Shown here piece by piece: positions 1-5,931 of a DNA stretch of 12,160 bases. The position numbers and the translations under genes were made by a program. Positions within the stretch are counted from its first letter, which is position 1; the number at the start of each line of letters is the position of its first letter. The notes beneath the pieces were generated by a model. That model had not been told where the DNA came from. It ran no database searches and saw only the letters and a program-made list of their open reading frames with translations. Source of the stretch: an uncultured Eubacteriales bacterium (GTDB lineage Bacteria > Bacillota > Clostridia > Oscillospirales > Ruminococcaceae); contig ONLC01000038.1 of assembly GCA_900318545.1 (NCBI GenBank), positions 1-12,160 of the forward strand, in the 5' to 3' direction.

Positions 1-524
1 TTGTGAATAAATCTTATATTGACAGTGGAGAGTATAAACGTAAATTTGATAATGCTACTGATAATCCAAAGGTTAATAAGGCTTTATATGATTGCTCAAA
101 AGAGGCTCTAAAGCATCGGAGTGGAACTGCTTTTGAAGATATGTATTGGATCGATGCGACTACGGGTGAGATTATTCATTCTGTTACAGACAGTACTGAT
201 GAAAGGGCAATTAGATATACCGAGAGCATAAAAAAAGCATTGTCGGGGAAAAGTAATATCATTACTCTTCATACACACCCGAGCAGTATGCCGCCAAGTG
301 TTGATGATTTTAATTCATGCTACAATAATAATTATACTGAAGGATATATTGCTTGTCACAACGGGAAAGTGTTTAGATACACTTCAGAACAAGAGATCAG
401 TGAAACGTTGTATAACCTTTATATGAACGAGTTTATTGAAGAAGGGCTTGAAGAATTTGATGCACAAATTATGACGTTAAAAAAGATTATGGAGAACCAT
501 AGTGTAAGCTTTATGGAGGTGTGA
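1..524 (+). CDS. Phage head-morphogenesis-type protein, C-terminal JAMM/JAB domain (5' end outside window)
   Basis: The reading frame is open at the left edge; a GTG at 3 is the first possible start but has no visible ribosome binding site, so this is probably the end of a longer protein. Counting from that GTG, the sequence has a JAMM-type metalloprotease signature: Glu56, His90-Thr-His92-Pro, Ser99 and Asp102, the zinc-ligand and catalytic pattern of JAB/MPN isopeptidases. From family knowledge, domains with this HTHP...PPSxxDFN arrangement are common at the C-terminus of minor head or head-morphogenesis proteins of Firmicutes siphophages and prophages. The following small genes fit a head-gene cluster. 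The role of the domain in the virion, or as an effector, is not established here. The metal-binding motif is clear; the phage assignment is an inference from family resemblance and context. Confidence 0.72.
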   Translation, partial: VNKSYIDSGEYKRKFDNATDNPKVNKALYDCSKEALKHRSGTAFEDMYWIDATTGEIIHSVTDSTDERAIRYTESIKKALSGKSNIITLHTHPSSMPPSVDDFNSCYNNNYTEGYIACHNGKVFRYTSEQEISETLYNLYMNEFIEEGLEEFDAQIMTLKKIMENHSVSFMEV

Positions 525-527
525 AAA

Positions 528-683
528 ATGGCTGAAAAAGAGTTTTTTATCAATGACAGGCTGAGCATTCCCGAGAAAATCAAAAGAATGTCCAAAGAGC
601 AGCGAATGCAAGAAATTCAAAGGCTTGAAGCTGAAGCATCAGCCAAGAAAAAGCTTATTGCTGAAAAAAAGAAAACACAATAA
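528..683 (+). CDS. Small phage-associated protein (51 aa)
   Basis: The ATG at 528 lies three bases after the preceding stop and has a strong GGAGG at 515-519, so it is translationally linked to the head protein. The product is 51 residues and very charged: it starts MAEKEFFINDRLSIPEK, continues with a predicted amphipathic helix, and ends in a Lys-rich tail. I recall short proteins with an N-terminal 'INxRLSIxEKIKRM'-like segment next to head-morphogenesis genes in clostridial prophages, but this cannot be verified here. No enzymatic motif is visible. Its function is unknown; the position suggests a small virion or assembly-associated role. An intrinsic terminator follows immediately. Confidence 0.7.
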   Translation: MAEKEFFINDRLSIPEKIKRMSKEQRMQEIQRLEAEASAKKKLIAEKKKTQ

Positions 684-698
684 CAGACAAATAAGACT

Positions 699-726
699 AA
701 ACCGCCCGTAACAAGGCGGTTTTCTT
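699..726 (+). terminator. Intrinsic terminator after the small phage gene
   Basis: An 8-bp stem AAACCGCC (699-706) pairs with GGCGGTTT (715-722) around an 8-base loop and runs into a T-rich tail (TTTTCTTAT). It ends the head-protein and 51-aa gene transcript, or attenuates transcription into the next phage gene. Confidence 0.75.
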
Positions 727-756
727 ATACCCAAAAATAGAAAGGAAATGGTGAAA

Positions 757-1014
757 ATGGAAGAATTCAAGGAAAGAATGCAGCAGGAATATGCTCAGTT
801 AAAGGAACGCTGGGAGAAGCTCAAAAAGTTCAATAACAGCAAAGAGATACTCAGGCACCTTGACACAAGCCCCTGCACAGGAACGGCAGAGGAGAGAGCC
901 CGTGAACGTGAGGAAACGCTCAGGTGCGACCTTATGCATCGTCAGCAGAGCGTTATGGGGGAGTATCTTCATCTGCTCGAGCTCAGAGCTGAACTTGAAG
1001 GCATAGAACTTTAA
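757..1014 (+). CDS. Small charged coiled-coil phage protein (85 aa)
   Basis: The product is 85 residues, almost entirely helical and charged: an N-terminal KERMQQEYAQLKERWEKLKKF-like heptad segment, a central Cys/Thr/Gly break, and a C-terminal helix (RQQSVMGEYLHLLELRAEL). This resembles a family of short phage proteins annotated as crAss001_48-related, recognised from memory of the pattern only. Three in-frame starts exist: ATG 748, GTG 751 and ATG 757. AAAGGA at 741-746 is only 1 base from ATG 748 but 10 from ATG 757, so 757 is preferred. Base composition is richer in G+C than the AT-rich head gene upstream, which suggests a mosaic prophage. The stop codon abuts a perfect 16-bp palindrome and a strong terminator follows. 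Function unknown. Confidence 0.7.
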   Translation: MEEFKERMQQEYAQLKERWEKLKKFNNSKEILRHLDTSPCTGTAEERAREREETLRCDLMHRQQSVMGEYLHLLELRAELEGIEL

Positions 1015-1030
1015 CTCTCCCCGGGGAGAG
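1015..1030. repeat. Perfect 16-bp palindrome
   Basis: CTCTCCCCGGGGAGAG reads identically on both strands and begins at the base after the preceding stop codon. It has no loop and no T tract, so it is not a terminator by itself. It could be a protein-binding site or could protect the 3' end of the message. Confidence 0.5.
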
Positions 1031-1048
1031 AAATCAAATAAGTATATC

Positions 1049-1097
1049 AGCGTTTTGCTAAGGACATAAATGTCCCGGGCAGAGCGCTTTTATTTTG
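1049..1097 (+). terminator. Strong intrinsic terminator in prophage remnant
   Basis: A long hairpin: bases 1049-1059 pair with 1078-1088 (eleven pairs, several G-U), a 2x2 internal loop follows, then GGACA (1062-1066) pairs with TGTCC (1071-1075) around a TAAA tetraloop. A T-rich run (TTTATTTTGT) follows directly. It separates the 85-aa gene from the scaffold-like fragment, as expected between phage transcription units. Confidence 0.72.
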
Positions 1098-1169
1098 TCC
1101 GGAATGACGAGAAACTATCAAGCAATGCGGAAAGGTACCGTGATAAAAAACTGAAAGCGAGGAATCATT

Positions 1170-1370
1170 ATGAAGCGTGAAGACGTAACGAAAATTTTTG
1201 AAGGGGCTACCGAGGAGCAGATCAATCAGCTGCTCAACATCAACTCAGCCGATATCGGCAATGTACGAAAACCGCTCTCTGGTGAGGGCGGTTTTAAAAG
1301 CAGCAAAGCACAGCCAAGCCACAAGCCCGACTATGCTTTGCCTTTATGTATATATAATAGCACACTATAG
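1170..1370 (+). pseudogene. Truncated phage scaffolding-like protein (N-terminal fragment fused to repeat DNA)
   Basis: The ATG at 1170 has GAGGA at 1159-1163, six bases upstream, a proper start. The first roughly 32 residues (MKREDVTKIFEGATEEQINQ, then LLNINSADIGN) resemble the N-terminus of phage capsid scaffolding (Gp20-type) proteins, which normally run to 150-200 residues or more. After codon 33 (position 1268) the frame enters the terminator and hairpin of the oppositely oriented small-RNA gene, and the remaining roughly 33 residues are translated repeat DNA without coiled-coil character. I therefore read it as a 5' gene remnant truncated at or before that point. The family call rests on a short N-terminal pattern and is moderate. 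If translated, a 66-residue product would not be a functional scaffold. Confidence 0.55.
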
Positions 1371-1378
1371 TATTACTG
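1264..1378 (-). ncRNA. Hairpin small RNA, copy A
   Basis: This is one of three copies in the window of a short gene made of promoter, AT-rich leader, long hairpin and terminator. Transcription should start near 1378 and run leftward. The hairpin spans 1342-1302 with a five-base apical loop (1324-1320, UUGUG in the RNA). The terminator arms are 1295-1288 and 1275-1268 (AAAACCGC / GCGGTTTT in RNA sense). Positions 1283-1343 are a perfect inverted copy of 3793-3853 in copy B, while the leader has diverged. Sequence conservation with intact promoter, stem and terminator, and no reading frame inside, supports a noncoding RNA. The family is unknown to me. Confidence 0.65.
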
Positions 1379-1384
1379 CTTATT

Positions 1385-1413
1385 AGTATATCATATTGTT
1401 TTGGAAAAACCAA
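1385..1413 (-). promoter_or_regulatory. Promoter of small RNA copy A
   Basis: Read on the minus strand: TTGGTT (1413-1408), a 17-bp spacer, then TATACT (1390-1385), preceded by TG one base upstream (extended -10). The arrangement and flanking ACCCCCTTG sequence match the promoter of copy B. Confidence 0.65.
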
Positions 1414-1435
1414 GGGGGTTATTTTTGATGTACGC

Positions 1436-1639
1436 TCATTCCTCAAAAATAAACACATCCTCGACCGTGCAGCCAAACACCCTTGCTATGTCTATCGCAA
1501 GCTTCAGTGAGGGGTTATACTGTCCCTTTTCAAGCCTGATGATCGTTTCACGCCGCACACCGACAAGCTCGGCAAGCTCGCCCTGCTTCATATTTTTCGC
1601 AGCCCGAAGCTCCTTTAATCTCGTTGTGAACTCTGCCAT
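1436..1639 (-). CDS. XRE-family helix-turn-helix regulator (67 aa)
   Basis: A single-domain Cro/C1-type DNA-binding protein. The HTH covers residues 6-60: LKELRAAKNMKQGELAELVG gives helices 1-2, VRRETIIRLEKGQYNPS the recognition helix and turn, and LKLAIDIARVFGCTVEDVF the closing helices. The length is typical of stand-alone regulators of this small family (COG1476-like). Its ATG overlaps the stop codon of the upstream membrane-protein gene by one base (TAATG), with a GGAGG-type ribosome binding site, so the two are translationally coupled. Known family members usually bind their own operon's promoter. The five operator-like sites at 2260-2437 are the obvious candidate targets here, which would make the operon autoregulated. 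Target and ligand are inferred. Confidence 0.9.
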   Translation of the reverse strand: MAEFTTRLKELRAAKNMKQGELAELVGVRRETIIRLEKGQYNPSLKLAIDIARVFGCTVEDVFIFEE

Positions 1640-2232
1640 TATTCGTCCTCCTCTGCCTCTGCGCTGTCCTTGCCCTCAACGATCAGGAAAAACAGCTTCT
1701 CAAAGAACGAGTACAGGAACACCACTGTGCAGAACAGCCCCAGCCAGTTGTCGCTGTTCAGAGTAAAGCTTTTTTCAAGCATTGTAAATACAAGCATACC
1801 GACCGCAGCCGCTATTATTATCATAGTCAGTCCTGCAAGCTCCGAGGCACGCTTTTTGCTGTTTAAGGAGAGCTCATCGTCAAGCTCCTTTTTATACTTT
1901 CGCTCGACTGATATCGCATACATCACAGTGATGACCATTACAGCACTCAGAATGATTGAAAAAACGGTTCCCATTCCTTCGTTCATTTGTCTTTTCGCAA
2001 AGGTTATGCAGCCGAAAAGCAAAGCATCAAGGAACCAAGCTGCTGCATCGAGCTTTGCCTGCTTTCTTACCGAGATCGAAGGGCGAGGGTCTGCAATATA
2101 CTTGACTCTGGCTAACTCTCTGAAGGCCTCCTGCCTTTCCTGACGGCTGTGGCTCTTGTCTTTGTACTCCTTTGTCAGTTTGTTGATCTTTGCCTGTGTC
2201 TTTCCGTCAAATACCGATGTGTTGTTTTTCAT
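1639..2232 (-). CDS. Four-helix membrane protein coupled to XRE regulator
   Basis: The product is 197 residues. An N-terminal charged, helical cytoplasmic segment (about 1-58) precedes four predicted membrane helices near 61-79, 87-108, 131-152 and 162-185, with a Lys/Glu-rich loop at 109-130 and an acidic C-terminal tail. The ATG (2232-2230) has a near-ideal GGAGGAG six bases upstream. It is the first gene of an operon whose second gene encodes a small XRE regulator, a common Firmicutes pairing in which an integral membrane protein of unknown role accompanies a single-HTH repressor. No catalytic or transport motif is visible. A sensor or sequestration partner for the regulator, or an envelope-stress function, is possible but unproven. 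Confidence 0.8.
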   Translation of the reverse strand: MKNNTSVFDGKTQAKINKLTKEYKDKSHSRQERQEAFRELARVKYIADPRPSISVRKQAKLDAAAWFLDALLFGCITFAKRQMNEGMGTVFSIILSAVMVITVMYAISVERKYKKELDDELSLNSKKRASELAGLTMIIIAAAVGMLVFTMLEKSFTLNSDNWLGLFCTVVFLYSFFEKLFFLIVEGKDSAEAEEDE

Positions 2233-2259
2233 AGTTGTCTCCTCCGTTTTGTCTTTAGT

Positions 2260-2437
2260 GTGATTTATTTCTCACCTGATGTGATAATAATATCACATTT
2301 ATCCTTGCTTGTCAATACGATAAGTGATAAATTTATCACTTTTGTATATCTGCACAACTGAACACCCGGTGTGACAAATATATCACTGCAAACTGCACAA
2401 AGGAGTCTATTTTTCAAAAGAGTATCACATTTATCAC
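2260..2437. promoter_or_regulatory. Array of five 16-bp operator-like sites
   Basis: Five sites fit GTGATA-N4-TATCAC to varying degrees: 2260-2275 (GTGATTTATTTCTCAC), 2281-2296 (GTGATAATAATATCAC), 2324-2339 (GTGATAAATTTATCAC, a perfect palindrome), 2371-2386 (GTGACAAATATATCAC) and 2422-2437 (GTATCACATTTATCAC, right arm best). Start-to-start spacings are 21, 43, 47 and 51 bp. The second site covers the minus-strand -10 and the fifth ends six bases before the plus-strand -35. Binding by the adjacent XRE protein is inferred. Confidence 0.72.
2287..2315 (-). promoter_or_regulatory. Promoter of membrane protein / XRE operon
   Basis: On the minus strand, a consensus TTGACA (2315-2310), a 17-bp spacer and TATTAT (2292-2287), about 55 bp before the ATG. 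The -10 lies inside the operator-like site 2281-2296, so occupancy there should block RNA polymerase. Confidence 0.8.
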
Positions 2438-2443
2438 ATTCGT

Positions 2444-2472
2444 TTGACTTGACCTAAGATGTGTGCTATACT
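2444..2472 (+). promoter_or_regulatory. Promoter of GNAT / cysteine-rich membrane protein operon
   Basis: TTGACT (2444-2449), a 17-bp spacer and TATACT (2467-2472), with an upstream TG (2464-2465) making an extended -10. The nearest operator-like site ends at 2437, so the divergent operons may share one regulator. Confidence 0.78.
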
Positions 2473-2512
2473 AAAAAAGCTAAGATAAGTAAAGAATAAG
2501 AAGGTGGAAAAC

Positions 2513-2992
2513 ATGATAATCATACCATTCAAACAATCGGATGCCGAAGAAACAGCAGAGGTTATTGCCTTTACCTTGAAAACGAGCAACAGTAAGGATT
2601 ATTCCTCTGAGTATATTAATGAATGCATAGCATCGCATTCAGCCGTTGTGCTGACAGAGCGTGCAAAAGAGGGTCATATGTATGTTGCTTGTGATAATCA
2701 CAAGATCGTTGGCTGCGGTGCAATCGCAGGATACTGGGGGAGCACCACTGAAAGCATCTTGCTGACGATTTTTGTTCTGCCCGAATATCAGGGAAAAGGG
2801 ATCGGGAGAATGATAATTCAGACACTGGAGCAGGACGAGTACTTTTTGAGAGCAAACCGCATCGAGATACCTGCATCAATTACAGCGGTAGAGTTCTATC
2901 GAAAAATGGGTTATGACTATAAAAACGGTGTGAAGGAAACGGATGAAGAGCAGGTGATCAGACTGGAGAAGTATCGCTGGAAGTATTATTAA
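2513..2992 (+). CDS. GNAT-family N-acetyltransferase (159 aa)
   Basis: A single GNAT domain of normal length. Motif A, the acetyl-CoA pyrophosphate-binding loop, is clear at about 86-104: IFVLPEYQGKGIGRMII, with Q-x-x-G-x-G/A at Gln93-Gly98. A C-terminal AVEFYRKMGY segment (about 125-134) is the usual beta5-alpha4 motif B region. The central VACDNHKIVGCGAI (about 58-71) is the beta2-beta3 hairpin. The substrate (amino acid, peptide N-terminus, polyamine or drug) cannot be read from sequence. The ATG at 2513 is chosen over GTG 2504 because AAGGTGG at 2501-2507 sits correctly for it. It is the first gene of a two-gene operon with its own extended -10 promoter and lies divergent from the XRE operon. 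Confidence 0.9.
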   Translation: MIIIPFKQSDAEETAEVIAFTLKTSNSKDYSSEYINECIASHSAVVLTERAKEGHMYVACDNHKIVGCGAIAGYWGSTTESILLTIFVLPEYQGKGIGRMIIQTLEQDEYFLRANRIEIPASITAVEFYRKMGYDYKNGVKETDEEQVIRLEKYRWKYY

Positions 2993-3007
2993 ACAAGGAG
3001 TGATTAT

Positions 3008-3658
3008 ATGTATTATATTATTGTATCGATGATTTCTGTGTCTGTGGTGTTATTAGGTGTATTATTAGGTCATTTTATTAATTACTTATGCTCGAGGATT
3101 AATAAATCTGCAAGGAAGCATTTCTCTAAGCGTGTAATACCATTTTATGATATTATGGATATTTCTGTGGAATATGATAAATACGATAGCGTATGTAAAA
3201 GAAAAAATGTATGTAAAGAGTGCATTGATGATCAATCAAGCTGTCATAGCTGTGCTTTACAAAATAAGGATAACAATACATATCAAATGTGGAAGAATCA
3301 TATAGAAGGCTGTTTATCAAATGCTAAAACTGTTCAGCACTTAAAGAACTTTAAGCATTATGTTAAAAGCATGGAAATGGAGCATAATAAAAATAAAGGG
3401 AATATTAAAAAAGCATTGATGGTATTATGTGGGTCGATTATATCAGGTTCTTATTTTATAACTTTGCTTGGTGAGCTAAATAGGTTTGAGTCAGGATTAA
3501 TTACAGTTATTTCGTTTTTATTATTGGTATATATAATAAGATTTGTTGATGAAATTGAAGCAAGAGAGTCGGGATTCTATAGAGACATTATCAAAATAAC
3601 AAAGAATTTCATTAAAAAGAAAGAAAAACAAGTTTCAGCCGAAACAGCGAGTATTTGA
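3008..3658 (+). CDS. Cysteine-rich membrane protein of unknown function (216 aa)
   Basis: One N-terminal membrane helix (about 3-26) is followed by a roughly 110-residue soluble segment and two further helices (about 135-155 and 163-180), then a Lys-rich tail. The soluble segment holds Cys63-x5-Cys69-x2-Cys72-x6-Cys79-x2-Cys82, two CxxC pairs plus an extra Cys, compatible with a zinc knuckle or an Fe-S site; Cys102 and Cys28 are outside it. The ATG has AAGGAG seven bases upstream, and the gene starts 15 bp after the acetyltransferase stop, so the two are probably co-transcribed. Codon use is strongly AT-biased compared with the large secreted genes downstream, which suggests acquisition. I do not recognise the family. 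Confidence 0.72.
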   Translation: MYYIIVSMISVSVVLLGVLLGHFINYLCSRINKSARKHFSKRVIPFYDIMDISVEYDKYDSVCKRKNVCKECIDDQSSCHSCALQNKDNNTYQMWKNHIEGCLSNAKTVQHLKNFKHYVKSMEMEHNKNKGNIKKALMVLCGSIISGSYFITLLGELNRFESGLITVISFLLLVYIIRFVDEIEARESGFYRDIIKITKNFIKKKEKQVSAETASI

Positions 3659-3758
3659 TCGATGTAGTGTGCGAACCATTAATAAGTGATGCAAAAGAAT
3701 GTGGTAAAAAAAGTCCTACCCCCTTGATTTTCTCACAACAATATGATATACTAATATA
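3659..3758 (+). promoter_or_regulatory. Promoter region of small RNA copy B
   Basis: TTGATT (3724-3729), a 17-bp spacer and TATACT (3747-3752) with TG one base upstream: a good sigma-A promoter. The bases before it (3659-3723) are AT-rich and I see no terminator for the preceding gene, so that transcript may run on to the copy B terminator. Confidence 0.72.
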
Positions 3759-3873
3759 GTAATAATTCAGTGTGCATCAAATATATCCATAGAGGCAAAG
3801 CATAGTCGGGCTTGTGGCTTGGCTGTGCTTTGCTGCTTTTAAAACCGCCCTCAAACGAGAGCGGTTTTCTTAT
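3759..3873 (+). ncRNA. Hairpin small RNA, copy B
   Basis: Predicted RNA of about 110 nt starting seven bases after the -10. A roughly 35-nt AT-rich leader precedes a hairpin: 3794-3811 pairs base for base with 3817-3834 (18 pairs, including G-U wobbles at 3794/3834, 3803/3825, 3806/3822, 3808/3820 and 3809/3819), leaving the pentaloop UUGUG (3812-3816). An intrinsic terminator follows: AAAACCGC (3841-3848) with GCGGTTTT (3861-3868), an inner CTC/GAG stem and a T-rich tail. The wobbles would be A-C mismatches in the antisense RNA, so the fold supports this transcription direction. No reading frame of note lies inside. It could alternatively be a dispersed DNA repeat without RNA function. Confidence 0.72.
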
Positions 3874-3894
3874 ACCCCAGCAACATCAAAAGCC

Positions 3895-3936
3895 AACCCC
3901 TTAGAGTTCCACTTTTCGTGTCAACTTTAAGGGGTT
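3895..3936 (-). terminator. Terminator-like hairpin between small RNA B and dockerin gene
   Basis: AACCCCTTAGAGTT (3895-3908) pairs with AACTTTAAGGGGTT (3923-3936), 14 pairs with one G-U, plus CAC/GTG inside. It lies 19 bp after the stop codon of the minus-strand gene. The T run on that side is interrupted (GGCTTTTG), so efficiency is uncertain. It can form on either strand between converging transcripts. Confidence 0.6.
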
Positions 3937-3954
3937 TAATACTAGGTATTCAGT

Positions 3955-5874
3955 TTACCACAGCGGCTCGATATTGATAAGGTGTCTTTTGAGTTTTACA
4001 ACATCAAGTGTGTTGATCGTATCGTTGCCGTCTGTGTTTGCACAGTCGAGGGCGTAGCCTGTGAGAGGCTCGATATTGATGAGGTGCCTCTTGAGCTTTA
4101 CAACATCGAGAGTGTTTACCACACCGTTGCCGTCGGTGTCACCTGGGTGACACAGCTCAAGCTTCTGAGAGGCCGAAAGTCCAGACACATTAACAGTATA
4201 CTGCCTTGTAACGTATGTGTCAGCTGAGATCGTTACAGTATATGTTCCTTCTGGGAGCTCTGTTGCTAAAAAACCACCGAAATCATCATAGTCATATTGC
4301 TTTTTTCCATCTGTGATGCTTATTCCTAAATTAGTCAATTCACCGCCATCAAGGCTTTTGTATGTGCAAGTCAGCAATGATTTTTTTGCAGGCACGAGCA
4401 TCCAATGCTGGCTGTTTGCTCCTGACCTCGGGAATTGGCATACGTTTGTGTTTAATTCCATTTTACCGTTATCTGTATCAAGGGCACCGCCGCTGTATTT
4501 GTTTATAAAATAAAAGCTTCCGTCACTAAGTTCCTGCGGCATCCAAAGCTGAGCCGAAGAATCTGACTTAGTGTTCAGACGAACGTTTACACCCCATGTT
4601 GTGTACGATCTGTCTGTCGGAGAAGGATCAAGTTCAACACAAAGACCAGTTTGATGCTCGATGATGCGATAATATCCGCCGTTTTCGTGAACAATGTCAA
4701 AGCTGTCATCTGACTGATTATAAAGGGCAACGTTTGTGCCTGCTTTGAAATTCTCAGGGTAGCCTGCGCAATCCAGCCACATAGAGTTGTTCCTTACGCA
4801 GTTTAGATGATAAGTGTCGTTTTTTATCGGACGTTCATCAGAGTAGTATGGGACAAATGTAAAATACTGAGATTTAGAATCATTTCCTGTCCAAGTGCTA
4901 AGGTTAGTGTGAGTTGCGTAATTTTGTCCGCTTACGTCAAGATAAAAGCCGTTGCATCTTGCCCTGATCTTAAAACCTCTTGTGGTAGCTTCTATAGACC
5001 ATTGTTGGGCAGTTGAGTTGTTTAAAGACCAAGCCTGAACATTAGCTCCTCTCAAAGCTGATGCCCCTGAAACGTCAAGGCAGACATCGGGCTGTTTATA
5101 TTGCGTTATCCTATAGAAGCCGTTATCAAGATATTGCAAATGAAATACGTCGTATGATTCAGGTTCTGTGCTGATCTTATACATTTCTGCGTTTGTTCCG
5201 TTAGCAGCAGGATATTCTGTTCCTTTGAAATCAACATAGTAGTCAGCAGCTATTTCGCTCTTTATCCAGTAATCTCCTTCGGGAACAGTTTTTCCTGCTC
5301 CAGTTGTCATAACTGAGCCGGAAGGTGTAGTTTCCCACAGAGCTTCGGACGGAGCGTGATAAACACCATTGATAGAATTCTTTCCCCAGCCCAAAGTGCT
5401 CCTATAATACGACTTCGTTTTTGCAACATTCCAAGTGACCAGATCTCTTCCACCGCTGTTACACTGGGTTATCTCAATATTCTCACCATTGACTTTAACC
5501 ACCATGATCGTATGTCTCCATGGCGTAGCGTGATATTCATAGTCGCTTACATAAGAATTTCCGTAATTTGATAGAATGATGTCACCCGGCTTTAGTGTAG
5601 AGAGATCTGTATCTCTTTTCCAGTACTTAAAATTGCCTCCGTATAGTTCATAAGCCAATTGCGATGCATATCCCATGCACTGTTTTGCCCCATAGGACGT
5701 ACCCGTCCACTTTGAATTATGCGGATATTTAGCTTTCAATGCACTTAACGTTGTATTAGCCGCCTCCGCAGTAATATGTGTAGTGATAGATTCTCGCAGA
5801 CTACCCGGTATTCCGGCTGCAAAACCAAGGATCATTACAAATGCCATCAGCAAAGCCATTGATCGTTTTTTCAT
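3955..5874 (-). CDS. Secreted CHAP-domain hydrolase with ricin-type lectin domains and type I dockerin (639 aa)
   Basis: Residues 1-38 form a signal peptide (KKRS, hydrophobic core, cleavage near AEAA). A CHAP cysteine amidase/endopeptidase domain covers about 45-175: Gln65-Cys66 nucleophile, Trp-Arg-His121, polar residue near Asn139. This fold usually cleaves peptidoglycan amide or peptide bonds. Residues about 197-495 look like two ricin-type beta-trefoils with Q-x-W-like motifs (QQW 290-292, QLW 442-444, QHW 489-491), expected to bind glycans. A small beta-sandwich (about 500-570) leads to a C-terminal type I dockerin with two Ca-binding repeats, DTDGNGVVNTLD (579-590) and NTDGNDTINTLD (613-624), each followed by the same VVKLKRHLI helix. 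The dockerin implies attachment to a cohesin scaffold on the cell surface. GGAGGG lies five bases before the ATG. The substrate is inferred. Confidence 0.88.
   Translation of the reverse strand: MKKRSMALLMAFVMILGFAAGIPGSLRESITTHITAEAANTTLSALKAKYPHNSKWTGTSYGAKQCMGYASQLAYELYGGNFKYWKRDTDLSTLKPGDIILSNYGNSYVSDYEYHATPWRHTIMVVKVNGENIEITQCNSGGRDLVTWNVAKTKSYYRSTLGWGKNSINGVYHAPSEALWETTPSGSVMTTGAGKTVPEGDYWIKSEIAADYYVDFKGTEYPAANGTNAEMYKISTEPESYDVFHLQYLDNGFYRITQYKQPDVCLDVSGASALRGANVQAWSLNNSTAQQWSIEATTRGFKIRARCNGFYLDVSGQNYATHTNLSTWTGNDSKSQYFTFVPYYSDERPIKNDTYHLNCVRNNSMWLDCAGYPENFKAGTNVALYNQSDDSFDIVHENGGYYRIIEHQTGLCVELDPSPTDRSYTTWGVNVRLNTKSDSSAQLWMPQELSDGSFYFINKYSGGALDTDNGKMELNTNVCQFPRSGANSQHWMLVPAKKSLLTCTYKSLDGGELTNLGISITDGKKQYDYDDFGGFLATELPEGTYTVTISADTYVTRQYTVNVSGLSASQKLELCHPGDTDGNGVVNTLDVVKLKRHLINIEPLTGYALDCANTDGNDTINTLDVVKLKRHLINIEPLW
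3964..4140 (-). repeat. Duplicated dockerin calcium-binding repeats
   Basis: Two DNA segments of about 75 bp encode the two dockerin halves. They share the run encoding NTLDVVKLKRHLINIEPL with scattered, mostly synonymous third-position differences. The near-identical halves predict the dual-symmetry cohesin-binding surface typical of type I dockerins. Confidence 0.7.
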
Positions 5875-5902
5875 AGGAACCCTCCATTCTAAATCTAAGA
5901 TT

Positions 5903-5931
5903 ATTATACTTCATTTTCTCTGCCTTCGCAA
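5903..5931 (-). promoter_or_regulatory. Promoter of CHAP-ricin-dockerin gene
   Basis: On the minus strand, TTGCGA (5931-5926), a 17-bp spacer and a perfect TATAAT (5908-5903), 28 bp before the ATG, with the GGAGGG ribosome binding site between. Confidence 0.75.

Noticed and set aside
1401..2143. Long + strand open frames opposite the XRE and membrane-protein genes
   Set aside because: They are antisense shadows: the minus-strand frames have clear HTH and transmembrane patterns, ribosome binding sites and a promoter, and these do not.
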